A DNA stretch of 46,810 nucleotides from an uncultured Oscillospiraceae bacterium (GTDB lineage Bacteria; Bacillota; Clostridia; Oscillospirales; Oscillospiraceae), in contig CALXDU010000006.1 of NCBI GenBank assembly GCA_944387145.1, forward strand, positions 1 to 46,810. Direction: 5' to 3'. The position numbers were made by a program, and so were the translations under genes. Of this stretch, positions 30,501 through 38,445 are shown piece by piece. Numbering within the stretch: position 1 is the stretch's first letter; each line of letters begins with the position of its first letter. Under the pieces are notes generated by a model. That model did no database searches and was not told where the DNA came from. It saw only the letters and a program-made list of their open reading frames with translations.

Positions 30501-31214
30501 ATGAGAGGAACGGAATACCGGGCAGGTCTGAGCCGGGGACTGCCGGTGGGGATGGGATATTTTTCCGTCAGCTTCGGCTTTGGCACCATGGCAGTGAACC
30601 AGGGGCTGCGGGCTCTGGATGCCACCTTGATTTCCCTGACCAACCTGACCAGCGCCGGACAGTTTGCCGGACTGACGGTGATTGTGGCGGGGGCTACCTT
30701 GTGGGAAATGATTTTGACCCAGCTGATTATCAACAGCCGCTATGCGCTGATGAGTCTGGCCCTGAGCCAGCGGATGGGACAGCGGATTGGCCTGCTGCCC
30801 AGATTGCTGATTGCGTTTTTCAATACCGATGAGATTTTTGCCTTGGCCATGTCCCGAATAGAGCCGCTGACCCTGCCATTTATGCTGGGACTGGGAACGC
30901 TGCCCATTCTGGGCTGGACATTGGGAACTCTGTGTGGGGCGTTGGCAGGCTCTGTGCTGCCCGGCTCCATCCGGACAGCCCTGGGGGTTATGCTCTACGG
31001 CATGTTTGTGGCCATTGTGGTACCGGAGGCCAAACGGGAAAAGGAAATTCTGGCGGTGGTGGTGCTGGCTCTGGTTTGCAGCAGTCTGTTCGCCTGGGTG
31101 CCGGGACTGAACCGAATTTCTGCGGGACTGGCCATTGTGATCTGCACGGTGGCGGCCGCTGCAATTTGCGCAGTGGTGTTCCCGGTGGCGGAGCGGGAGG
31201 AAGCGCCGGTATGA
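30501..31214 (+). CDS. azlC: AzlC-family branched-chain amino acid exporter, large subunit
   Basis: Integral membrane protein of 237 residues with about seven hydrophobic segments. Conserved AzlC features are the N-terminal GLPVGMGYFSVSFGFGTMA and the segment NLTSAGQFAGLTVI. It forms with AzlD an exporter of branched-chain amino acids (LIV-E family) in the cell membrane. The start ATG at 30501 is preceded by GGAGAGAGG; the upstream GTG at 30480 is less likely. Its stop overlaps the azlD start (ATGA), so the subunits are made together. Confidence 0.88.
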   Translation: MRGTEYRAGLSRGLPVGMGYFSVSFGFGTMAVNQGLRALDATLISLTNLTSAGQFAGLTVIVAGATLWEMILTQLIINSRYALMSLALSQRMGQRIGLLPRLLIAFFNTDEIFALAMSRIEPLTLPFMLGLGTLPILGWTLGTLCGALAGSVLPGSIRTALGVMLYGMFVAIVVPEAKREKEILAVVVLALVCSSLFAWVPGLNRISAGLAIVICTVAAAAICAVVFPVAEREEAPV

Positions 31215-31522
31215 ATCTGTATCTGTATATCCTGGCTATGGCTGTGACCACCTATCTGATTCGGGTGCTGCCGCTGACCCTGTTTCGCAAGCCCATTTCC
31301 AGCCGGTTTCTTCGTTCTTTCTTACATTATGTACCCTATGCCTGCCTCAGCGCCATGACCTTCCCGGCGATTTTAAGCAGTACGGATTCGGTTATCAGCG
31401 GCGGGGCGGCCCTGGCAGTGGCGGTGGGGCTGGCCTATCGGGGAAAAAGCCTGATTGTGGTGGCCCTGAGCAGCAGCGCGGCGGTGCTGCTGTGCCAGTG
31501 GGGGATTTCCCTGCTGGGATAA
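31211..31522 (+). CDS. azlD: AzlD-family small subunit
   Basis: Membrane protein of 103 residues with three or four helices. It has the AzlD pattern TYLIRVLPLTLFRKPISSRF near the N-terminus and AVAVGLAYRGKSLIVVALSS near the end. Partner of AzlC. It overlaps azlC by four bases. An 8-bp inverted repeat beginning 40 bases after its stop may act as a terminator. Confidence 0.88.
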   Translation: MNLYLYILAMAVTTYLIRVLPLTLFRKPISSRFLRSFLHYVPYACLSAMTFPAILSSTDSVISGGAALAVAVGLAYRGKSLIVVALSSSAAVLLCQWGISLLG

Positions 31523-31562
31523 GCCGGAAAATCCGGTCTATAAATGTAAAATAACTGTGTCT

Positions 31563-31605
31563 ATTCCCGGTTTCGCTTGACGAGCCGGGAATCCTTTGTT
31601 ATAAT
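31563..31605 (+). promoter_or_regulatory. Consensus promoter of mntP with palindrome around the -35
   Basis: TTGACG (31577-31582), exactly 17 bases, TATAAT (31600-31605). Arms ATTCCCGG (31563-31570) and CCGGGAAT (31585-31592) form an inverted repeat around the -35 box. It could be a terminator for azlD overlapping the next promoter, or an operator. Confidence 0.8.
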
Positions 31606-31611
31606 CCAACC

Positions 31612-31722
31612 CGAAGAGGGAGTAGTCGGCGCGATAAGCGGGGCTGGGTCAACATACTGGGGTTTTCCCCTGGTTCAGCCTGAAATGACGAGACTTGACA
31701 GGCCGGCTCAGTCTCTTCCTGG
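31612..31722 (+). ncRNA. yybP-ykoY (Mn2+-sensing) riboswitch
   Basis: Leader RNA starting six to eight bases after the -10 box. It shows the class signature: GAGGGAGTAGTCGGC at the 5' part, GGGTCAACATACTGG in the middle, and AATGACGAGACTTGAC in the 3' part before the closing strand GTCTCTTCC. The order and the conserved pieces (GGGAGTAG, GTCAACATACT, GACGAGACTT) match yybP-ykoY RNAs, which bind Mn2+ and turn on manganese exporters. The gene that follows is mntP, the classic target. Confidence 0.92.
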
Positions 31723-31762
31723 CTTCTGTGCTGACCTGAAATCTGCACGGAGGTTTCTTTTT

Positions 31763-32344
31763 ATGGGTATCGGAGAACTGCTTCTGCTGGCGCTGGGCGT
31801 CAGTATGGATGCCTTTGCGGTGTCAATCTGCAAGGGACTGGCCATGAGAAAAGCCACTATTAAGGCGAGCCTGACCTGCGGCGCCTGGTTTGGCGGCTTT
31901 CAGGCGTTGATGCCGCTGATCGGATTTTACTTGGGCACCTTGTTTGCCGAGGCCATCCAGAGTGTAGACCACTGGGTTGCCTTTGTACTGCTGGGCATCA
32001 TCGGCATCAATATGTTCAAGGAAGCCCTGGAAAAAGAACCGGAAGGATGCGGCTGCTGCGAGGAAAATGCCGACCTGTCGCCCAAAACCATGTTCATCAT
32101 GGCAGTTGCCACGTCCATCGATGCCTTGGCTGTGGGCATCTCCCTGGCCATGGCAGGTGTGCAGCATATCTTTATGGCGGTGCTGCTCATTGGCGCTTTT
32201 ACCTTCGGCATGTCCGCCGTTGGCGTGAGGGTTGGCAATGTCTTTGGCAGCCGGTATGAAAAGAAAGCCCAGCTGGCCGGCGGCATCATTTTGGTTGCCC
32301 TGGGAGTGAAGATTCTTCTGGAGCATTTGGGGGTTTTGGCGTGA
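31763..32344 (+). CDS. mntP: Manganese efflux pump MntP
   Basis: Six-helix membrane exporter of 193 residues made of two homologous halves. The first half begins LALGVSMDAFAVSICKGLAM and the second MAVATSIDALAVGISLAMAG; each has the conserved Asp of the MntP (DUF204) family. The cytosolic link contains a GCGCCEEN cluster. ATG 31763 follows GGAGG; the open frame starts earlier, inside the riboswitch. It removes excess Mn2+ and is governed by the upstream riboswitch. Its stop overlaps the next gene's GTG start. Confidence 0.94.
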   Translation: MGIGELLLLALGVSMDAFAVSICKGLAMRKATIKASLTCGAWFGGFQALMPLIGFYLGTLFAEAIQSVDHWVAFVLLGIIGINMFKEALEKEPEGCGCCEENADLSPKTMFIMAVATSIDALAVGISLAMAGVQHIFMAVLLIGAFTFGMSAVGVRVGNVFGSRYEKKAQLAGGIILVALGVKILLEHLGVLA

Positions 32345-32802
32345 TCCGTACGGACAAGCGGATGCGGCTGTGTATCGCACTGCTGATTTGCAATCTGATT
32401 TTCATTTGGGGCAACTCAGCCCTGCCCGGACAGATTTCCGGCGCCTTCAGCGATTGGGTGAAGGAAATGCTGGAGTATATTCTGCCCGGGGGAGAAGAAA
32501 CGGCTCCCGGGGGCGGATTGCTGCGCAAAATGGCCCACTTCACGGAATTTGCCGCATTGGGGGCGCTTTTAACCTGGCTGTTCGGTATGCTGCGGAAAAA
32601 AGGAGCCTGGCCGCTGCTTCTGGGTGCGGCTGCTGCCTGTGTGGACGAAGGTATTCAGCGTTTCGTCCCGGAGCGTGGGCCCAGCATCAAGGATGTGGCG
32701 CTGGATAGCTGCGGCGTACTGACAGGTATGATTCTGGTGTATCTGGGACATACCATTTACAAACGAATTGTTTTACAATCAACTTGGAGGAAACAAACAT
32801 GA
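32341..32802 (+). CDS. VanZ-like membrane protein
   Basis: Membrane protein of 153 residues, starting with GTG 32341 that overlaps the mntP stop (GTGA). VanZ features are a first helix near residues 10-28, RKMAHFTEFAALGALL, DEGIQRFVPERGPSIKDVAL and a final helix GVLTGMILVYLGHTIY. VanZ proteins are linked to low-level teicoplanin resistance in one case; in most genomes the function is unknown. It ends with an ATGA overlap to the lipoprotein gene, so it is read from the Mn riboswitch transcript. Confidence 0.85.
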   Translation: MIRTDKRMRLCIALLICNLIFIWGNSALPGQISGAFSDWVKEMLEYILPGGEETAPGGGLLRKMAHFTEFAALGALLTWLFGMLRKKGAWPLLLGAAAACVDEGIQRFVPERGPSIKDVALDSCGVLTGMILVYLGHTIYKRIVLQSTWRKQT

Positions 32803-33356
32803 AAAAGCTTATTTCTGCTCTTCTGGCGGTGGCCATGATGGCCGCACTGCTCACCGGCTGCGGCAGTTCTTCTGCGCAGGAAACCACAGCAGCCACCACC
32901 GCTGCGGTTGTCAGCGTGGAGGGCACCATGGAAGAACTGATTAACAAGGTCGTGGAAATTCAGCCCGTGGAATTCGGTGCTGCCATGACCAATCTGGACT
33001 TGACCGACACCAGCGAGGAAGGCCTGTGGAATATCAAGCGTTTTACCGGCCTGGACAATGCGGATCAGATTGTGGAAGCTGCTGCCTACGAGCCCATGAT
33101 CGGTTCCATTGCCTTCTCCATGGTGATGGTCCGGGTCGCTCCCGGTGAGGACAGCAAGGCGGTTGCCGAAGCCATGAAGGCCGGAATCGACCCCCGCAAG
33201 TGGATCTGCGTGGAGGCTGACGATCTGATGGTCACCGGCTACGGCGATGTGGTGATGCTGATTATGGTCAGCAGCGCCCAGGAGATCACTGCGCAGTCCT
33301 TTGTGGATGCCTTTGCCCAGGTGGTCGGCGCAGAGCCGGATTTCCAGCTGAGCTAA
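32799..33356 (+). CDS. Putative lipoprotein (DUF4358-like)
   Basis: Protein of 185 residues with signal peptide MKKLISALLAVAMMAA and lipobox LTGC, then an Ala/Thr-rich linker. The mature domain contains YEPMIGSIAFSMVMVRVAPG, AMKAGIDPRKWICVEADDLM and YGDVVMLIMVS. These resemble the small secreted DUF4358 lipoproteins of Clostridia, though I recall this family only roughly. Its ribosome site TTGGAGG is inside the end of the VanZ-like gene. Last gene of the mntP operon, closed by a strong terminator. Function unknown. Confidence 0.75.
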   Translation: MKKLISALLAVAMMAALLTGCGSSSAQETTAATTAAVVSVEGTMEELINKVVEIQPVEFGAAMTNLDLTDTSEEGLWNIKRFTGLDNADQIVEAAAYEPMIGSIAFSMVMVRVAPGEDSKAVAEAMKAGIDPRKWICVEADDLMVTGYGDVVMLIMVSSAQEITAQSFVDAFAQVVGAEPDFQLS

Positions 33357-33372
33357 ATCACAGGAACTGTTT

Positions 33373-33402
33373 CGGCAGCGGCTTTTGCCGCTGCCGTTTT
33401 TT
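33373..33402 (+). terminator. Intrinsic terminator of the mntP operon
   Basis: CGGCAGCGGC and GCCGCTGCCG with a TTTT loop, followed by TTTTTT. Confidence 0.95.
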
Positions 33403-33448
33403 ACGGAAAGAATAATCGGTCCTTGGAGGACACAAAGGGAGGCAATTC

Positions 33449-34828
33449 ATGGTTTTTTCCAGTATATCCTTTTTGTATTACTTTCTCCCGGCGGTATTGG
33501 CAGTCTATTTCCTGGTTCCCTGGAAATGGAAAAATGGGGTGCTTCTGATTGCCAGCCTGTTTTTCTACGGTTGGGGAGAGCCGAAACTGCTGGCGCTGAT
33601 GGTATTTACCATTGTGCTGTTTTATATCTGCGGCCTGGCTATTGCCAGATCGGAAAAGCGAAAAAAGCTGTGGCTGAGCATTTCGGTAGTCATCAGTGTG
33701 CTGCTTTTGGGCCTGTTTAAGTATGCCGACTTCTTTATTTCCAGCGTCAATGCAGCCACCGGCCTGAGCCTGCCCCTGCTGAAACTGGCGCTGCCGGTGG
33801 GCATCAGCTTCTACACCTTCCAGTGCCTGAGCTACACCATTGACGTCTACCGGGGCAATGTGCCGCCCCAGAAGAATCCCATCAGCTTCGGCGCTTATGT
33901 TGCCCTGTTCCCTCAGCTGATTGCCGGCCCCATTGTGCGCTATGTGGATGTGGCAAGGGAACTGGACAGCCGGAAAAGCACCTGGCAGGATGTTTCTTTG
34001 GGCCTGCGCCGCTTCCTGGTGGGTCTGGGGAAAAAGGTGATTCTGGCGGACAATTTTGCCCTGCTGATGAAGCTGTTCCGGGAAAGCGGGCAGCCGTCGG
34101 TGCTGTTTTACTGGATGTACGCCATTGCCTTTACCCTGAACATTTACTTTGACTTTTCCGGGTATTCGGACATGGCCATTGGCCTGGGGCGGATTCTGGG
34201 GTTCCATTTTATTGAAAACTTTGACTATCCCTATCTGTCCAAGAGCATTTCGGAGTTCTGGCGGCGCTGGCACATGAGTCTCGGCAGCTGGTTCCGGGAT
34301 TATGTGTATATCCCCCTGGGAGGCAACCGGGTCAGCCGGGGCCGGTGGGTGTTCAACATCCTGGTGGTGTGGATGCTCACGGGACTGTGGCACGGTGCTG
34401 CCTGGAACTTTGTGCTGTGGGGGCTGCTGTTTGCGGTGCTGCTGCTGGCGGAAAAGTGGATTCCGGGGCTGAAAAAGCTTCCGGATGCATTGCGCCATGG
34501 CTATGTGCTGCTGGCAGTGGTGCTGAGCTTTGTGCTGTTCAATGCCGAGAGCCTGTCCCAGGCAGGGGCGGATTTTGCGGGGCTCTTTGGCTTCGGCAAT
34601 CTGCCTTTGGTAACCCAGGAAACCCTTTACTACCTGCGAAGCTTTGCCCTGCTGTTTGTGCTGGGAATTGTGGGAGCCACACCGGTAGTGAAACAGGCAG
34701 GAGACCGGATTGCCCGGAGTAAGGCTGCCCCGGTGCTGGAGTGGGCATGGATGACCGCACTGCTGCTGGTGTCTACGGCTTACCTGGTGGACGGCTCTTT
34801 CAGTCCGTTCCTGTATTTCCGATTCTAA
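33449..34828 (+). CDS. MBOAT-family O-acyltransferase (AlgI-like)
   Basis: Multi-pass membrane O-acyltransferase of 459 residues. It passes acetyl groups from the cytoplasm across the membrane for polysaccharide modification. Family features are the N-terminal MVFSSISFLYYFLPAVLAVY, VGISFYTFQCLSYTIDVYRG, the SEFWRRWHMSLGSWFRDYVY box, YIPLGGNR and the catalytic-His segment GLWHGAAWNFVLWG (His about residue 314). GGGAGG precedes the ATG. The next gene encodes a DHHW protein, the usual partner that completes transfer outside the membrane. The polymer being acetylated is not evident. Confidence 0.92.
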   Translation: MVFSSISFLYYFLPAVLAVYFLVPWKWKNGVLLIASLFFYGWGEPKLLALMVFTIVLFYICGLAIARSEKRKKLWLSISVVISVLLLGLFKYADFFISSVNAATGLSLPLLKLALPVGISFYTFQCLSYTIDVYRGNVPPQKNPISFGAYVALFPQLIAGPIVRYVDVARELDSRKSTWQDVSLGLRRFLVGLGKKVILADNFALLMKLFRESGQPSVLFYWMYAIAFTLNIYFDFSGYSDMAIGLGRILGFHFIENFDYPYLSKSISEFWRRWHMSLGSWFRDYVYIPLGGNRVSRGRWVFNILVVWMLTGLWHGAAWNFVLWGLLFAVLLLAEKWIPGLKKLPDALRHGYVLLAVVLSFVLFNAESLSQAGADFAGLFGFGNLPLVTQETLYYLRSFALLFVLGIVGATPVVKQAGDRIARSKAAPVLEWAWMTALLLVSTAYLVDGSFSPFLYFRF

Positions 34829-34842
34829 AGGAGGTGGCACAG

Positions 34843-35931
34843 ATGAAAAAATGCATACCTGCCATTTTGGTTCTGTCCTTGTGGGCAATCCTCACTGCTG
34901 CCGCCTGGCTGCTGCCTCAGAAGGATTTGTCCGTGGCGGAGCGCCGCCCCCTGGCCCAGATGCCGGAAATAGAAGCCGATGCCATTCTGGACGGGGAATT
35001 CATGGAGGATTTTGAGGACTACGCCCTGGATCAGTTCCCCCTGCGGGACCGATTCCGGCAACTCAAATCTTTGTTCCACTTCTACGCCCTGGGGCAGAAG
35101 GACAACAACGGCATTTATCTTTCTCAAGGCTACGCCGCCAAGCAGGAATACCCCCTGCAAACCGTGTCTGTGGGCTACGCCTTGAAGCGGCTGAATTACG
35201 TCTATGAAACCTACCTGCAAGATTCCCGGGTATTTATGGCCATTGCTCCGGACAAGGGTTATTATCTGGCCCAGCCCAGCGGTCACCTGTCCATGGATTA
35301 TGAAACATTGTTTGCCATGGTGCAGGAGGGGATGCCCTGGGCAACCCACATTGACCTGATGCAGTCACTGAATGTGGGCAATTACTACCGCACAGATACC
35401 CACTGGCGGCAGGAGTACCTGCTGTCGGCGGCCGGAGAAATCTGTGAAGCCCTGGGCGTGACGCCGCCCCGGGAGGAGGATTACACCCTCACTGCCCTGG
35501 AAAAGCCCTTCTACGGTGTCTACTACGGTCAGGCGGCTCTGCCCATGGAGCCGGAGACGCTGTACTACCTGGACAGCGACCTGCTGCGCCAGTGCAGCGT
35601 CTACGACTACGAAACCGGAAAAACCGGCAGTGTCTACGATCTGAGCAAGCTGGAAAGCCGGGATCTGTATGATATTTTCCTCTCCGGCGCCCGGAGCCTG
35701 CTGACCATTGAAAATCCCAATGCCGCAACCGATCGGGAACTGATTGTCTTCCGGGATTCCTTCGGCAGCAGCATGGTGCCGCTTTTGGTGCAGGACTATG
35801 CCAAGGTAACCCTGGTGGACATTCGCTATATCCATCCGGATCTGTTGGGGGAATATCTGGATTTCCACGGTCAGGATGTGCTGATGCTCTACAGCACCCT
35901 GATTCTGAACAACAGCGCCGCATTGCGATAA
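34843..35931 (+). CDS. DHHW-family protein, acetyltransferase partner (AlgJ/AlgX-like)
   Basis: Secreted or membrane-anchored protein of 362 residues with an N-terminal hydrophobic anchor (ILVLSLWAILTAAAWLL). SGNH-like catalytic pieces are YYRTDTHWRQEY (the Asp-x-His pair) and VFRDSFGSSM (the Ser). A variant of the N-terminal motif of the family is ERRPLAQMPE. It would take acetyl groups exported by the MBOAT protein and place them on a surface polymer. The ATG at 34843 has AAAGGAGG 7 bases upstream and lies 14 bases after the MBOAT stop, so the two form one operon ended at 35980. Confidence 0.87.
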   Translation: MKKCIPAILVLSLWAILTAAAWLLPQKDLSVAERRPLAQMPEIEADAILDGEFMEDFEDYALDQFPLRDRFRQLKSLFHFYALGQKDNNGIYLSQGYAAKQEYPLQTVSVGYALKRLNYVYETYLQDSRVFMAIAPDKGYYLAQPSGHLSMDYETLFAMVQEGMPWATHIDLMQSLNVGNYYRTDTHWRQEYLLSAAGEICEALGVTPPREEDYTLTALEKPFYGVYYGQAALPMEPETLYYLDSDLLRQCSVYDYETGKTGSVYDLSKLESRDLYDIFLSGARSLLTIENPNAATDRELIVFRDSFGSSMVPLLVQDYAKVTLVDIRYIHPDLLGEYLDFHGQDVLMLYSTLILNNSAALR

Positions 35932-35979
35932 ACAATAAGCCCCGCCTTTCGGGCGGTGTTCGTAAGACAGTAAAACAGG

Positions 35980-36010
35980 AAAGGCGTGACTGCGAAAGTC
36001 ACGCCTTTTC
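35980..36010 (+). terminator. Intrinsic terminator of the O-acetylation operon
   Basis: AAAGGCGTGACT pairs with AGTCACGCCTTT and is followed by TTC-rich sequence. A smaller GC hairpin (CCGCC/GGCGG) lies 25 bases before it. Confidence 0.85.
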
Positions 36011-36076
36011 ATTATGGGTACAGCTGCTTTCGCGGCGCAAGGGGTGCAGCCCCTTGTTCGGAACGAAGTGACGCAA

Positions 36077-36108
36077 AACAGCCCGGACATTCAAATGTCC
36101 GGGCTGTT
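36077..36108 (-). terminator. Long perfect hairpin, probable terminator of the methyltransferase
   Basis: Fourteen- to fifteen-base arms (AACAGCCCGGACATT and its complement) with a tiny loop. On the minus strand GGGCTGTTTTGCG follows, a short T tract, about 75 bases after the methyltransferase stop. Confidence 0.6.
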
Positions 36109-36183
36109 CGCCTCGCAGAGCGCATGATACAGGGCTTGCCTCTGTATAGAAGTGCGCTCTTTATCAGTTCAACAAATTGGAAT

Positions 36184-36834
36184 TTACTTAACTGCTTTTA
36201 TGGTATAAGTCGCACCCCAATTTTTCAGCACCTCTACGGAAGAAAAACCTGCTTCAAGAAGTGCTTCTGTTTCGTGTTTTACAGTAAGGGGAGTGTCGTA
36301 ATGGTAAAACTCATCATCTGAAATTCCTTGCTCTGCTTTCAATTCACTCAAGTTTTGTCGGTGCGTCTGTTCTTCTTCATCAGTCATAGAGAAGTAGTCC
36401 GTCAGTACAAAATATCCACCGTCTTTTAATGCTCTACGCAGTTTGGTATATAAAGGGACTTTTTCTGCCCTTGTGAAATGGTGCAAACTCTCCACCGATA
36501 CCGCACTATCAAACAAGGACATACCAAAAGGCACATCAAAATAGGAACCGCAAATCAAAGTAATATCTTTGTCGGCAAATTTCTTTTTCAGAGTCGATAA
36601 CATTCCTTGTGACAAATCAATACCTGTTATGCTTGCAGATGGATTTAGCAGATAGTATTTTTCCAACTCCAATCCTGTGCCACATCCCAAATCAAGTATA
36701 TGGCAGTTTTCGGTAGTCGGCAACTGCTTCGCCGTAAAGGGATAGAACTCGTCCGCCGCTTCAATATTGGTCATCATATGTTCATCGTATCCATCTAATC
36801 TATTTTCAAAAAAATCAGCCATCTTTTCAAGCAT
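36184..36834 (-). CDS. Class I SAM-dependent methyltransferase
   Basis: Small-molecule type methyltransferase of 216 residues. Motif I is CHILDLGCGTGLELEKYY, motif II SITGIDLSQGML, then DSAVSVESLHHF and GGYFVLTDYFSMTDEEE. The substrate is unknown; the C-terminal part (TPLTVKHETEALLEAGF) is typical of Methyltransf_11/25 proteins. Base composition is clearly AT-richer than both neighbours, and it stands alone between hairpins, so recent horizontal gain is likely. The start ATG at 36834 lacks a strong ribosome site in view. Confidence 0.85.
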   Translation of the reverse strand: MLEKMADFFENRLDGYDEHMMTNIEAADEFYPFTAKQLPTTENCHILDLGCGTGLELEKYYLLNPSASITGIDLSQGMLSTLKKKFADKDITLICGSYFDVPFGMSLFDSAVSVESLHHFTRAEKVPLYTKLRRALKDGGYFVLTDYFSMTDEEEQTHRQNLSELKAEQGISDDEFYHYDTPLTVKHETEALLEAGFSSVEVLKNWGATYTIKAVK

Positions 36835-36906
36835 ATCTAATCTCCGTCAAATTCAAGTTTATCGGTCTGTTTAATCATATCATACGGCTACAATATATGC
36901 AAGAAT

Positions 36907-36934
36907 AGTCCCGGCAGACATTACTGCCGGGACT
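36907..36934. repeat. Inverted repeat below the MATE gene
   Basis: AGTCCCGGCAG and CTGCCGGGACT around six bases. It lies about 50 bases past the MATE stop and before the methyltransferase promoter; probable terminator though the T tract is weak. Confidence 0.6.
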
Positions 36935-36979
36935 GAAACTGTTTTACGGACACCCGGCTTTTTAGGCGGGGCAATTTTG

Positions 36980-38362
36980 TTAAGTTGTCAGATTCTGAAT
37001 CCATTTTCCCTGCTTGAGCATAAACGCACCGATGCCGCATTTGATCAGGTCGGCAGCCTGACAGATGGCATACAGTGGCAGAATGGGAAGGTGGGCGAAC
37101 CGGCTCAGACAGAAGGCCAGGGGAACGCAGCACACCCAGACAAAGCAGCTGTCAAACAGGAAGGTAACCATGGTCTGACCGCCGGAGCGCAAGGTGAAGT
37201 AGGTGGCGTTGATGTAGGCGTGGAAGGGCATACCCACGGCACTGATGCAGATCAGCCAGCCTGCCAGCTGACGGACTTCTTGCGTGGTGTTGTAAATATG
37301 GGGGAAAGCCCCGGAGAAGGATGCCATCAAAGCGCCGAAAATCAGACCGGAACTGACGGACAGGGCAATCAGCTTGCGGTTGCTGTCGCGAACCTGAGCT
37401 TCGCTGCTGCCGGCGCCCAGCATCTGACCCATGATGATGCCCACGGCATTGCCCATGGACAGGAACACCACACTGGCCAGATTCACCAGGGTGCTGGAAA
37501 TGTTGGTAGCGGGCACTACATCCAGTCCGCAGGTGGAGTAGCATTGGTTCAGGATTGCCATACCGCTGGACCAGAGAAATTCATTGACCAGCAGGGGCAT
37601 ACCCTTGAGAATGATGGAGCGCAGCAGCTTGCCGGGGATAAAGGGCGAACGATAAGCGCCCACAATGAAGGGGTTGCGGTTTCGGTTGCGGTGGGTCCAC
37701 CCGGCCACAATGGCCAGTTCCACATACCGGGAAATGACGGTAGCCAGGGCAGCGCCCTCTACACCCATCCGGGGAGCCCCGAAGTGACCGAAAATCAGGA
37801 CGTAGTTCAGCCCCAGATTTACCAGCACCGCAGCCACGCCGCCGATCATGGGCACCATGGTTTCGCCGGTTTCCCGAAGGGTGCTGGAATAGGCATTGGT
37901 CAGGGCGAAGGGGAGAAAGCCCCACAGCATGACCAAAAGATACGACATGCCGTATCCCAAAGCGTCGGCGGCGGTGGACGCATCTCCCTGACCGGTGAGA
38001 TACAATCCAATCAATGCGTCGCCGCCCAGCAGGAAGATGCCCAAACTGGCTGCTGTAAGCAGCAGACAGATGAGAATTTTGAATCGGAAGGTGTGGCGGA
38101 CACCCTCGCTGTCTCTGGAGCCGTGGAACTGGGCTGTAAAAATTCCGGCACCGGAGGTGGCGCCGAAAATACACAGATTAAAGACGGTCAGCAGCACATT
38201 GACAATGGAAACGCCGCTCATGGGTACGGTGCCTACCTGACCGACCATAATGTTGTCCAGAAGGGAAACGAAATTGGTTATGCCGTTTTGAATGATGATG
38301 GGCACGGCGATTCCCAGGACCCGGCGGTAGAATGCCCGGTCGCCAATATAACGATGGAACAT
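36980..38362 (-). CDS. MATE-family efflux transporter
   Basis: Twelve-helix Na+- or H+-driven multidrug/toxin exporter of 460 residues. Features: IAVPIIIQNGITNFVSLLDN and IMVGQVGTVPMSGVSIVN in the first half, and MGNAVGIIMGQMLGAGSSEA in the second half, the MATE repeat. It belongs to the DinF/NorM-like branch common in Clostridia. It is a single gene on the minus strand, about 80 bases downstream of nagA with a terminator between. The substrate cannot be inferred. Confidence 0.9.
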   Translation of the reverse strand: MFHRYIGDRAFYRRVLGIAVPIIIQNGITNFVSLLDNIMVGQVGTVPMSGVSIVNVLLTVFNLCIFGATSGAGIFTAQFHGSRDSEGVRHTFRFKILICLLLTAASLGIFLLGGDALIGLYLTGQGDASTAADALGYGMSYLLVMLWGFLPFALTNAYSSTLRETGETMVPMIGGVAAVLVNLGLNYVLIFGHFGAPRMGVEGAALATVISRYVELAIVAGWTHRNRNRNPFIVGAYRSPFIPGKLLRSIILKGMPLLVNEFLWSSGMAILNQCYSTCGLDVVPATNISSTLVNLASVVFLSMGNAVGIIMGQMLGAGSSEAQVRDSNRKLIALSVSSGLIFGALMASFSGAFPHIYNTTQEVRQLAGWLICISAVGMPFHAYINATYFTLRSGGQTMVTFLFDSCFVWVCCVPLAFCLSRFAHLPILPLYAICQAADLIKCGIGAFMLKQGKWIQNLTT

Positions 38363-38399
38363 AGATACCTCAATCGATCACAATGTGGATATTTAGAAA

Positions 38400-38423
38400 G
38401 TTTGCCGCCCGAAGGCGGCAAAC
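38400..38423 (-). terminator. Intrinsic terminator of nagA
   Basis: TTTGCCGCC and GGCGGCAAA with a four-base loop, then CTTTCTAAAT on the minus strand, about 20 bases after the nagA stop. Confidence 0.8.
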
Positions 38424-38445
38424 CCCAGTTCAAGTTTCAGACAAT

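Noticed and set aside
33401..34888. Minus-strand open frame of 495 codons opposite the MBOAT gene
   Set aside because: Pro/Gln/His-rich translation without motifs, on the antisense of a clear MBOAT gene; a product of GC-rich codon bias.
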